Notes: generated by a model not told the origin, from the letters alone. DNA of 8,585 bases from Opitutia bacterium (GCA_003503355.1 DOCS01000094.1:1-8585), one strand, 5' to 3'. Numbered from the stretch's first letter, positions 1 through 5,613 are shown. Made by a program: numbers and translations.

Positions 1-84
1 CAGGCCATCAACCTCGTCGACTCTCATGAGAGCGGCGAGGTAGCGCTGAAGACAGAAAGCACAGTCCCCGGGACACGCGCCTAG
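1..84 (+). CDS. Possible C-terminal tail of a gene entering from the left edge
   Basis: Frame 1 is open from the first base to a TAG at 82-84 and encodes 27 residues (beginning QAINLVDSHE, ending VPGTRA). The other two plus-strand frames close after 9 to 14 codons. No domain can be recognised in so short a piece. The last codons run over a GTCCC/GGGAC inverted repeat (64-74), whose core resembles the repeat family starting about 30 bases downstream. The tail may therefore belong to the mobile-element zone rather than to a housekeeping gene. An open run of 27 codons occurs often by chance, so this is only a candidate; the sequence left of the window would settle it. Confidence 0.25.
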   Translation, partial: QAINLVDSHESGEVALKTESTVPGTRA

Positions 85-99
85 CCAAGAGTCCCTTTC

Positions 100-115
100 G
101 AGCCTGTCCCTAAAA
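100..115 (-). repeat. Inverted copy of the AGGGACAGGC repeat core
   Basis: Read on the minus strand, these 16 bases (TTTTAGGGACAGGCTC) are identical to 194-209 and 240-255 in the direct array. This single inverted copy faces the direct copies, so the region could fold into a larger stem, as in paired REP (REPIN-like) arrangements. It is bordered by the 5-base direct repeat TCGAG at 98-102 and 116-120, which may be chance or a small target duplication. Confidence 0.75.
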
Positions 116-138
116 TCGAGACGAACACGACTTTGTCA

Positions 139-279
139 GGCAGTGTTTAGGGACAGGCAGTGTTTGGGCAGTGTTTAGAGTTTTTAGGGCAGTTTTTAGG
201 GACAGGCTCATTTTAGTGCCCTCAAAAAAACAGGGCAGTTTTTAGGGACAGGCTCATTTTAGTGCCCCCAAAAAAACAG
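139..279 (+). repeat. Nested direct-repeat array built on GGCAGT(G)TTT and AGGGACAGGC
   Basis: The decamer GGCAGTGTTT occurs at 139-148, 156-165 and 167-176. The related GGGCAGTTTTTAGG follows at 187-200 and 233-246. AGGGACAGGC occurs at 149-158, 198-207 and 244-253. The copies overlap and degrade leftwards, as if the array had grown by slippage or by repeated duplication of one short element. No reading frame of note crosses it. Confidence 0.9.
187..279 (+). repeat. Two tandem 46-base repeat units
   Basis: Bases 187-233 and 233-279 are two copies with a 46-base period and one mismatch over 47 positions (T222 versus C268). Each unit runs from GGGCAGT through AGGGACAGGCTCATTTT to TGCCC and a run of seven A residues. 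In the first unit AGGGCA (186-191) can pair with TGCCCT (217-222) around the conserved core. In the second only GGGCA/TGCCC (233-237 and 263-267) pairs. The structure suggests a non-autonomous REP-like palindromic element. The near identity of the units implies a recent duplication. Confidence 0.9.
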
Positions 280-710
280 CGCCCCGAATTGCCCCGACAC
301 ACTTGGCGCGCAGCTCACAGTACCCTAAACCCAACAGCAACCCCCACAAACTGAACGTAAACACGTACAAAGATACAAATCCACAAACCCACAAACCCAC
401 TTATCAAAGAGAAAAAAAACCAGTAACCCAATCCACAGCAACACCCTACGCCTAAAAACTCGCAACGGACCAAAACACTACAATAATGGCACGAATTATG
501 CTTTATGTAAAATAATGCACTTTTTACCTTTAATAACTTGCAACACTAAGAAAGAACCAAATAACAAGCACATATTCAAACAACCAACCGTTAGACGACA
601 GTTGCGAACTACATCCAAAGATAGCGACCATACACATACAGGCCACCAGCGAAACACCAGCGACAATTCAACGATCCACGACATCGCAAACGCTACCAAT
701 AGGAACACCG
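280..710. other. Gene-free, strongly A+C-rich intergenic stretch
   Basis: I see no credible gene here. The plus strand is dominated by A and C: in 361-480, 98 of 120 bases are A or C. A short tandem of ACAAACCC lies at 383-398. Small frames on both strands (for example around 496-715) have compositions forced by this bias and no domain character, so I do not call them. The bias continues in weaker form into the gene at 727. Confidence 0.7.
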
Positions 711-716
711 TATAAT
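711..716 (+). promoter_or_regulatory. Consensus -10 box (TATAAT) of the gene at 727
   Basis: A perfect TATAAT lies ten bases before the ATG. No good -35 hexamer is visible; TCGCAA at 685-690 matches three of six bases at a long 20-base spacing. With initiation about seven bases after the box, the transcript would begin roughly three or four bases before the start codon, giving a nearly leaderless mRNA. This fits the absence of a Shine-Dalgarno sequence in CTATCCGCC just upstream of the ATG. Confidence 0.5.
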
Positions 717-726
717 ACTATCCGCC

Positions 727-1179
727 ATGCGCACTTTATCATTCATCCTTTTCTTAATCAGCACCACAGCATCATTTGCTAGCGGCTACACACCGCAACC
801 ACTCAACCTCGCAACCACCAGCACTACGCTGAGATCAAAAGCCGACCAACCAGGCAATAGATTAGCACAGCGCGCACTCAAATCAGTCCACACTCTCTCA
901 GACAAGATCGGGCGAGAACTCGTCGCAAAAATCATCAAAGTAAAAGCGAATTCACTCGAAGTCCGCCGCCACACGGACAGACGTATCCTAGAAATACCAC
1001 TCGCACTACTCTGCCATAAGGATAGAGTTTTCGCCCGCTACCTATGGCAACAAAAGAAGCTAAAACAAAGCAAGGGCACCCTAAAAGAGGCCAACGCGAC
1101 GAAGCAACTTGCAACTACAATTAAAGAGCTGGATAATCTATTGCATTTAAAGTGCACGAGCACTATCAGCCAAGGCTAA
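727..1179 (+). CDS. Small exported protein with SHD1-like (SLA1 homology 1-like) domain
   Basis: The 150-residue product starts with a signal peptide: Arg2, then a hydrophobic run at residues 4-15, with a likely signal peptidase cleavage after Ala18 (SFA|SG). Residues about 55-108 (from LSDKIGRELVAKI to ARYLW) follow the pattern D-x-x-G-R-x-[IL]-x-A-x-[IL]...[VL]-x-x-R...R-x-[FIL]-x-[IL]-P-L...D-x-x-[FW]. I recognise this as the small beta-rich SHD1-like domain seen in many secreted Verrucomicrobiota and Planctomycetota proteins. The rest is a Lys-rich, probably helical C-terminus (about 109-140). Its molecular role is unknown; such domains are presumed to mediate protein or surface interactions. 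The gene stands alone behind its own TATAAT box, lacks an SD, and shares the A+C-rich bias of its surroundings. The domain call rests on pattern memory only. The signal peptide is better supported. Confidence 0.65.
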   Translation: MRTLSFILFLISTTASFASGYTPQPLNLATTSTTLRSKADQPGNRLAQRALKSVHTLSDKIGRELVAKIIKVKANSLEVRRHTDRRILEIPLALLCHKDRVFARYLWQQKKLKQSKGTLKEANATKQLATTIKELDNLLHLKCTSTISQG

Positions 1180-1233
1180 GCATTAAGCCGACAAACAAAG
1201 CTCCAACCTTACCTTGTCTTTGCGTCAGGCTAA

Positions 1234-1356
1234 GACGGAAAGACCACCACGAAACAGACACTGCACCATCGCTGCCCCAAATGCAGGGAATTGCAACTTT
1301 CAGACACAAAGTGCCTGAACTCCTCAGAACAAGAGAATCGCCACTTAAAGAACACC
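1234..1356 (+). pseudogene. Possible zinc-ribbon gene remnant, cut by the IS left end
   Basis: Frame 1 between the stop at 1231-1233 and the stop at 1393-1395 has no ATG, GTG or TTG start. It nevertheless encodes protein-like sequence with CPKC, then nine residues, then CLNS. This is the spacing of a zinc ribbon (CxxC...CxxC) whose last Cys has become Ser by one base (TCC for TGC). The coherent part ends where the presumed IS3 end begins (about 1357). A competing frame, 1152-1373, overlaps the upstream gene and shows no domain character. I infer a start-less remnant of a host gene interrupted by the element. It could also be chance. Confidence 0.25.
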
Positions 1357-1383
1357 TGCGCTGCCCCCTTTAAACTGAACCAC
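1357..1383 (+). mobile_element. Probable left end of an IS3-family element
   Basis: The segment beginning TGCGCTGCCCCCTTT and continuing to CTGAACCAC has the TG-start and C-rich style of IS3-family terminal inverted repeats. It lies about 68 bases before the OrfA start, a normal distance. No matching right end was found downstream, as expected if the element is truncated, so the boundary cannot be confirmed from the window alone. Confidence 0.4.
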
Positions 1384-1394
1384 TTGAAATGTTA

Positions 1395-1422
1395 GTCTGG
1401 AGCCTTTAGAAAGGACCCAGAC
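1395..1422 (+). promoter_or_regulatory. Hairpin sequestering the OrfA ribosome binding site
   Basis: GTCTGG (1395-1400) pairs with CCAGAC (1417-1422), and inside it CCTT (1403-1406) pairs with AAGG (1411-1414) around a TAGA loop. The Shine-Dalgarno AAAGGA (1410-1415, nine bases before ATG 1425) is therefore partly buried in the inner stem. In transposons such structures can keep transcripts entering from outside from being translated. That role is inferred here. Confidence 0.55.
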
Positions 1423-1424
1423 AA

Positions 1425-1613
1425 ATGAAGAAGAAACGTCATTCCCTCGAATCGATAATGCGCATTTTGCGCCAGGCCCAGAGCGATCAGTCGATCGCTG
1501 CGGTTTGCCGCGAACATGAGATCACTGAGCAAACACTGCATCGTTGGCGCCGCAAATATGACAATATGGACCTTGCAGATGCCAAGCGCCTTAAAGCCTT
1601 AGGGCAGTACTGA
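1425..1613 (+). pseudogene. Truncated IS3-family transposase OrfA
   Basis: The 62 surviving residues (starting MKKKRHSLESIMRILRQAQ) are the helix-turn-helix part of an IS3-type OrfA (Transposase_8 family). They show the typical AVCREHEITEQTLHRWRRKY recognition region and the DLADAKRLK segment. Full OrfA proteins are near 90-100 residues, continue into a leucine zipper, and are followed by OrfB with the DDE integrase core. Here the frame stops after KALGQY, and no OrfB sequence lies downstream. This is a dead remnant, possibly still able to make a DNA-binding fragment. It is the only frame in the window with a well-placed SD (AAAGGA). Its last codons enter a copy of the AGGGACAGGC repeat, so the repeat either inserted here or marks the deletion endpoint. 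Confidence 0.85.
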
Positions 1614-1647
1614 GGGACAGGCTCATTTTCCTGTCCTACAGCCCTAA
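1599..1647 (+). repeat. AGGGACAGGC-family hairpin element at the transposase break
   Basis: Bases 1602-1629 match 187-214 of the left array at 25 of 28 positions. Here the element forms a full imperfect palindrome: TTAGGGC (1599-1605) with GCCCTAA (1641-1647), GTA (1607-1609) with TAC (1637-1639), and GGACAGG (1615-1621) with CCTGTCC (1630-1636) around an eight-base loop. The architecture is that of a REP-like element, the kind mobilised by Y1 (RAYT or IS200/IS605-like) transposases. No such transposase is in the window. Confidence 0.8.
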
Positions 1648-1726
1648 ATTGAGAGCTTTATAGGTATCTCAAAATCTAGTCCGTCATTTTGAAGCGGTAG
1701 AAGCGAGTGCTTTGGGGTGCATCAAC

Positions 1727-2040
1727 CTAAAAGGTGGGCCGTGAGGTCGTTGCACTTGACCAGTCATTTATAGCAGAAGTTTCTTCAAGGGTCAGTGTGG
1801 TGTCCGCTTGTCGTCCTGATACTTCAATTCATTGTGGAACCAACTCTGACATCTCTGATGCCTCGGCCATTGTCATACGTGCATCGCGCTCGGCGGTCCT
1901 AGTAACAAGGTCAGCAGCTATCGTATCATAAGCGGCTCGCGTGGGACGTGCTTCGCGCTCGGCCGCTAGCACCGAATCAATCTCGAAAGCTGCAAGGCTT
2001 TCTCCTTTCCCACCTTTACACCTACGATAGCATCAGCCAT
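1727..2040 (-). pseudogene. Possible broken small gene, unrecognised, Ala/Glu/Arg-rich
   Basis: On the minus strand an ATG at 2040 opens MADAIVGVKVGKEKALQLSR, which stops at residue 24. In a second frame a run from 2030 reads on through LAAEREARPTRAAYDTIAAD and AERDARMTMAEAS to a TGA at 1829-1831. It then continues in the same frame for 33 more protein-like residues to a TAG at 1727-1729. One frameshift and one stop would thus break a single gene of about 100 codons. The motif AER[ED]AR recurs 24 residues apart, suggesting helical repeats. A 47-residue frame from GTG 1972 to 1829 would be the only intact part. No family is recognised and no SD is visible. The plus-strand frame at 1734-1931 is the weaker alternative. 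Apart from this candidate, the 1648-2049 interval holds nothing I can identify. Confidence 0.25.
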
Positions 2041-2049
2041 CTTGGAGGC

Positions 2050-3033
2050 ATGTCTGCTTATCAAACCGTTCAGGAGATTAAGGGAATCGACGTTAATATT
2101 GCCGCCCCCTTTCGCTGCATTCTGATTCTTCGCCGTAAGACGTCTAAGACGGCCAAGAACGGCAATCCCTTCCTCAGTATCGAACTGGGCGACAGCGGCG
2201 GCAGTTTTAATGCCAACTGTTTTGGGGATTCGGATGTATTCAAGGCACTCAACCCAGTCGCTGAGGGCTCAATTATCCGCCTCTCTGGCAAGACCGAATA
2301 TTATCAGGAGCGCTTCTCCCCTCGCCTGCAAGCGGCCGAGGTAATCGACGCGGCTGAGGCCGAAGCCGAGGGCATGATGTCCCATCTGATCGAAATCCCA
2401 CCTGAATCCGAAGACGAGCTGTGGGCACATATTGTGGAAGGCGTTGACGCCATCCAACACCCGCAACTCAAGGAAACGGTGCAGCGCGTGCTCAGTGAAC
2501 TGGGCGACCGCTTTCGCAAGTGTCCCGCTGCGGTGAGTATGCACCACGCGTATTACAACGGCCTGCTGGAACACACCACCCACATGCTGCGTGCCTGCCG
2601 TGCGTTGCTACCACTCTATCCGGAAGTCGATGCGGACCTTTCGATTGCCGGTATCATTCTGCACGACATGGGCAAGCTGGAGGAATACGAGGGTGAATTT
2701 GCCGCCAAAGTCAGCCGCATCGGCACCCTGCAGGGGCACGTGGTGATCGGCTTCCGCATTGCCCGCAAGGCCGCGCTCCAATCGAAACTCAACGCCGACC
2801 TGACCGAACGCCTCGAGCATATCATTCTAAGCCATCAAGGCGAAAAGGAATGGGGCGCCGCTGCAATGGCTGCGACGCCCGAAGCCGTGTTCGTGTCGAT
2901 GATTGACAACCTTGACGCCAAGATGGGCATGGTACAACGCGCCCTGCGTAATACTCCGCAAGGCGACGAATTTTCCGATCGTCTAATGGGATTGCAGACA
3001 CGCGTACTGGTCACTCCACCGGACAAGAGCTAG
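2050..3033 (+). CDS. YhaM-type 3'-5' exoribonuclease: OB-fold plus HD domain
   Basis: The 327-residue protein matches the YhaM layout (B. subtilis YhaM is about 314). An N-terminal OB-fold for nucleic-acid binding spans roughly residues 10-102 (NPFLSIELGD, then FNANCFGDSDVF). An HD phosphohydrolase-type domain spans about 160-300. Putative metal ligands are visible: H166 and H175 in HHAYYNGLLEHT, the H205-D206 doublet in ILHDMGK, H257 and H262 in HIILSHQG, and D286 in MIDNLDAK. YhaM enzymes degrade single-stranded RNA, and in some cases DNA, from the 3' end in the cytoplasm. I chose ATG 2050 because the OB-fold starts soon after it; a GTG at 1948 would add 34 residues with no family character. 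GGAGG at 2044-2048 sits one base from the ATG, too close to act as a normal SD. The gene converges on mutM with no clear terminator between them. The exact substrate is not deducible. Confidence 0.88.
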   Translation: MSAYQTVQEIKGIDVNIAAPFRCILILRRKTSKTAKNGNPFLSIELGDSGGSFNANCFGDSDVFKALNPVAEGSIIRLSGKTEYYQERFSPRLQAAEVIDAAEAEAEGMMSHLIEIPPESEDELWAHIVEGVDAIQHPQLKETVQRVLSELGDRFRKCPAAVSMHHAYYNGLLEHTTHMLRACRALLPLYPEVDADLSIAGIILHDMGKLEEYEGEFAAKVSRIGTLQGHVVIGFRIARKAALQSKLNADLTERLEHIILSHQGEKEWGAAAMAATPEAVFVSMIDNLDAKMGMVQRALRNTPQGDEFSDRLMGLQTRVLVTPPDKS

Positions 3034-3116
3034 CGCAACAGTCTACGTAGCGTAAAGCCTTCGCGGGTCGAAGCACCGTACTGCGCGAAAAATGCCCCTA
3101 TCAGCTTCTAAATGGA

Positions 3117-3132
3117 CTTGAGCATGCTCAAG
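3117..3132. other. Perfect 16-base palindrome between convergent genes
   Basis: CTTGAGCATGCTCAAG is a perfect palindrome in the 119-base gap between the HD nuclease and mutM. It has no T-run on either side and no loop, so it is not a standard intrinsic terminator. It might be a protein-binding site or chance. A smaller hairpin (CTTCG 3059-3063 with CGAAG 3069-3073) lies nearby. Confidence 0.4.
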
Positions 3133-3152
3133 CCCTGCAACTCCCAAGGCCG

Positions 3153-3965
3153 CTAGCGCTGGCACTTTGGGCAATAGAAACTGTTGCGCTGACCAATCAC
3201 GACCGAGCGGATCACCGTCGAACAACGCCGACACGGCTCGCCTGCGCGCCCATAGGCCTGCAGCTCCTGTTTGAAATAACCAGGCTTTCCATCCGCACCC
3301 AAGAAATCCCTTAAGGTCGTGCCACCTTGTTCGATCGCCTTGGCCAGCACGGCCTTGATATGCTCTGCTAATTTCAGATAACGCGCCCGACTCACTTTTC
3401 CGGCCGCGCGGCGTGGATCGATACCAGCCATAAACAATGCCTCGCTGGCGTAGATATTACCGGCGCCCACCACGATATGGTTGTTCATAATAAAATTCTT
3501 CACGGCCACCGATTTCCCCCGCGATCGGTTGAACAGCAGATCACCATTAAAAGCGTCCGTCAGCGGCTCCGGCCCCAAGGCTTGAAACAGCTTAAGTTGT
3601 GGCTCATTCACCCCCTGCCACAGACAGGCGCCGAAACGGCGCGGATCATTCAGGCGCAAGCAGTTGCCGCCCTGCAACACAATATCCAGATGATCATGCT
3701 TGATCGGCGCTTTGCTTTGCGGCTGCACGGTCAGGCTGCCGGACATGCCGAGATGCAGCACTAGACTGCCGCGAGCGGTGTCTAGCAGCAGGTATTTCGC
3801 ACGTCGCCGAACCGCTTCGACTTTTAGCCCAACCGCTTGCTGTACCGCATCCGGAATAGGCCAGCGCAATTGAGGCTGGCGTACGATAATCGCCTCGATC
3901 GTCACCCCCTCAACATGGGGCGCAATTCCTCGGCGTGTCGTTTCGACTTCAGGTAACTCTGGCAT
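3153..3965 (-). CDS. mutM: Formamidopyrimidine-DNA glycosylase / AP lyase (Fpg)
   Basis: The protein has 270 residues, the usual length (E. coli 269). It excises 8-oxoguanine and formamidopyrimidines from oxidised DNA and nicks the abasic site, feeding base excision repair. All key features are present. The [10 protein letters not shown]-terminus supplies the catalytic Pro2 and Glu3, and Lys57 lies in RRRAKYLLL. Met74 in HLGMSGSL and Arg109/Phe111 in NDPRRFG are the void-filling residues. Asn170 is in [10 protein letters not shown] zinc finger is formed by C245, C248, C265 and C268, with Arg260 at its tip. The sequence closely resembles gammaproteobacterial MutM, perhaps through old transfer or shared conservation. 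The ATG at 3965 has no SD but lies seven bases after a TATAAA box, so the message is probably leaderless. A terminator isolates it from lysS, so it is likely transcribed alone. Confidence 0.97.
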   Translation of the reverse strand: MPELPEVETTRRGIAPHVEGVTIEAIIVRQPQLRWPIPDAVQQAVGLKVEAVRRRAKYLLLDTARGSLVLHLGMSGSLTVQPQSKAPIKHDHLDIVLQGGNCLRLNDPRRFGACLWQGVNEPQLKLFQALGPEPLTDAFNGDLLFNRSRGKSVAVKNFIMNNHIVVGAGNIYASEALFMAGIDPRRAAGKVSRARYLKLAEHIKAVLAKAIEQGGTTLRDFLGADGKPGYFKQELQAYGRAGEPCRRCSTVIRSVVIGQRNSFYCPKCQR

Positions 3966-3972
3966 CGTCTTG

Positions 3973-4000
3973 TTTATATCAGAGCCGCACGGCGAGTAAA
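3973..4000 (-). promoter_or_regulatory. Putative mutM promoter (TTTACT - 16 - TATAAA)
   Basis: On the minus strand TTTACT (4000-3995) and TATAAA (3978-3973) are separated by 16 bases and match the sigma-70 consensus at four and five of six positions. Only seven bases separate the -10 box from the mutM ATG, so initiation would fall on or next to the start codon. The site lies downstream of the lysS terminator, as an independent mutM promoter should. Confidence 0.5.
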
Positions 4001-4063
4001 GTCCGAGTGTGCATCACTCTGCCATCGACTGGCACGCGTCAGCAGTGCCCCTCTCTACTCGAT

Positions 4064-4098
4064 AAAAAAGCCTGAACGCATGCACGTTCAGGCTTTTT
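4064..4098 (-). terminator. Strong intrinsic terminator of lysS
   Basis: GCCTGAACG (4070-4078) and CGTTCAGGC (4085-4093) form a perfect nine-base stem around a six-base loop. On the minus strand it is followed by six T residues (4069-4064), starting 30 bases past the lysS stop. Five T residues (4094-4098) on the plus strand make it potentially bidirectional, but no plus-strand gene ends here. Confidence 0.92.
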
Positions 4099-4122
4099 GA
4101 AAAATCAACCATGCCGCGCGAG

Positions 4123-5613
4123 TTACTCGGCGCTCTTCAGCGGCTTCAAGCTCGGGAAGAGAATCGTGTCGCGAATACTTTCGGCACCCGTGAGCAGAAT
4201 GATCAAGCGATCAATCCCGAGTCCCATTCCGCCTGCCGGGGGCATACCGTGTTCGAGTGCGTTGAGAAAATCGGTGTCCATGTCCTGCACTTCTTCGCCC
4301 ACCTGCTCGGCAAACATCTTACGCTGAATGATCGGGTCATTCTGCTCGGAATACGCCGGCGCAATTTCCTGGCCGTTAATGCACAGCTCGAACACATCGA
4401 TCGTGCTGTCATCGTCGACGGTGATCTTCGCCAGCGGGCACAGTTCCTTTGGAATATGCGTCACAAAAGTCGGCTGAATCAGAGTCGGCTCGATCAGTTT
4501 CTCGAACACGTTGTTGGTGATTTCGTAATCCTCAAGTTCGCCGTCGACTTCGATATTCAGCGCGCGGGCTTTCGCCAGCTTGTCCTCGCGGCTATGGCTG
4601 AACCAATCGGCATCGCTGGTCGCTTCGATAATCAAATCCTTATACTTCGCTTCGCGCCATTCGCCATCTAGGTTGATGATGGTGCCGTCGGGACGTGCGA
4701 TTTCGAGCGAGCCGATCACTGTCTTGGCAACGTGTTGAATGAGGCCCTGGGTGAGCTCCATCATGCCACGGAAATCCGTGTAGGCTTGGTACAGCTCGAG
4801 CATGGTGAACTCCGGGTTGTGACGGCGCGATAGGCCTTCATTGCGAAAAACGCGGCCGATCTCGAATACGCGATCCTCACCAGCGACCAGCATCCGCTTG
4901 AGATACAGTTCCAGCGCGATACGCATGTAAAACTGGCAATCGAGGGCGTTGGAATGCGTCACGAACGGACGGGCTGCCGCACCACCGGCAACGCTCTGCA
5001 GCATCGGCGTCTCCACCTCTGTAAAGCTGCGATCCCACAGGTACTTGCGCATCTCCTTAATGATATTTGCGCGGTGACGGAAACGCTGACGTGAATCCTG
5101 ATTCACAATCAAATCCAAATAACGCTGACGGTAGATTTTGTCATCGTCAGTCAACCCCGCCCACTTTTCAGGGAGTGGGCGCAACGCCTTGGAAACCAAG
5201 GTGTACTTGGCGGCACGCACGGTGATCTCGCCGGTCTTGGTTTTGAAAAGACGCCCCTCCACACCGATAATGTCGCCCAAATCGAGCTTCTTAAAGTATG
5301 TATTGTATTCGCCTTCGGGCAAATCGTCGCGTGTGACGTAGCACTGAATCGGACCATCACTGTCCTGAATCTTAATGAAGCTCGCCTTGCCCATGACGCG
5401 GAAGACCGTGATCCGCCCAGCGACCGCAACAAACGGCTGCTCCTCGTCGGCGTCGCCTTCTTTGTAAAGTTTAACAGCTTCGCCAGATGTGTGCGTCTGT
5501 GCGCAGTTTGCCTGAAAGGGATTGCGCCCTTCCTTGCAAAGATTCTCAAGCTTTTGGAGGCGGACCGCATAGAGATCATGCGAATTGTCCTGATTGGCTG
5601 TTTTATCTGTCAT
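4123..5613 (-). CDS. lysS: Class II lysyl-tRNA synthetase
   Basis: The 496-residue enzyme charges tRNA-Lys with lysine using ATP. It has an N-terminal OB-fold anticodon-binding domain (about residues 60-145, with GRITVFRVMGKASFIKIQD) and a class II catalytic core. Motif 1 lies near 187-205 (FTEVETPML), motif 2 at 256-273 (FRNEGLSRRHNPEFTMLE) and motif 3 at 462-476 (GMGLGIDRLIILLTG). The AGGAAARPF segment takes the place of the PGGASARPF of proteobacterial LysS and is one reason I favour Verrucomicrobiota. I chose ATG 5613 (MTDKTANQ); an in-frame TTG at 5655 would add 14 residues of no family character. Neither start has an SD. A TACAAT hexamer at 5660-5655 may be a -10 box but lacks a clear -35. 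The gene ends at a strong terminator and diverges from the DUF456 gene across a 240-base gap. Confidence 0.97.
   Translation of the reverse strand: MTDKTANQDNSHDLYAVRLQKLENLCKEGRNPFQANCAQTHTSGEAVKLYKEGDADEEQPFVAVAGRITVFRVMGKASFIKIQDSDGPIQCYVTRDDLPEGEYNTYFKKLDLGDIIGVEGRLFKTKTGEITVRAAKYTLVSKALRPLPEKWAGLTDDDKIYRQRYLDLIVNQDSRQRFRHRANIIKEMRKYLWDRSFTEVETPMLQSVAGGAAARPFVTHSNALDCQFYMRIALELYLKRMLVAGEDRVFEIGRVFRNEGLSRRHNPEFTMLELYQAYTDFRGMMELTQGLIQHVAKTVIGSLEIARPDGTIINLDGEWREAKYKDLIIEATSDADWFSHSREDKLAKARALNIEVDGELEDYEITNNVFEKLIEPTLIQPTFVTHIPKELCPLAKITVDDDSTIDVFELCINGQEIAPAYSEQNDPIIQRKMFAEQVGEEVQDMDTDFLNALEHGMPPAGGMGLGIDRLIILLTGAESIRDTILFPSLKPLKSAE

Noticed and set aside
98..120. TCGAG direct repeats as proof of a target-site duplication
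   Set aside because: Five matching bases 18 apart are easily chance; kept only as a hint in the REPIN-like finding.
139..279. CRISPR array
   Set aside because: The repeats overlap or abut with no unique spacers, and no cas gene is nearby.
496..715. Two small frames, one on each strand (about 66 and 70 codons)
   Set aside because: They arise from A+C-rich DNA that is poor in stop codons; composition is unlike protein and there is no SD or domain.
1152..1373. 73-codon plus-strand frame
   Set aside because: Overlaps the end of the exported-protein gene and has no domain character; frame 1 of the same stretch reads as more protein-like zinc-ribbon sequence.
1734..1931. 65-codon plus-strand frame
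   Set aside because: No family character; the minus strand of the same DNA gives a longer and more coherent frame.
1948..2049. GTG 1948 as the start of the HD nuclease
   Set aside because: The extra 34 residues have no YhaM-like character, and the OB-fold begins soon after ATG 2050.
3059..3152. Intrinsic terminator between the HD nuclease and mutM
   Set aside because: The small hairpin (3059-3073) and the palindrome (3117-3132) lack a T-run on either strand.
4111..4671. 186-codon plus-strand open frame over the lysS 3' end
   Set aside because: Antisense shadow of a complete, unambiguous lysS; it also begins within the terminator-proximal gap without an SD.
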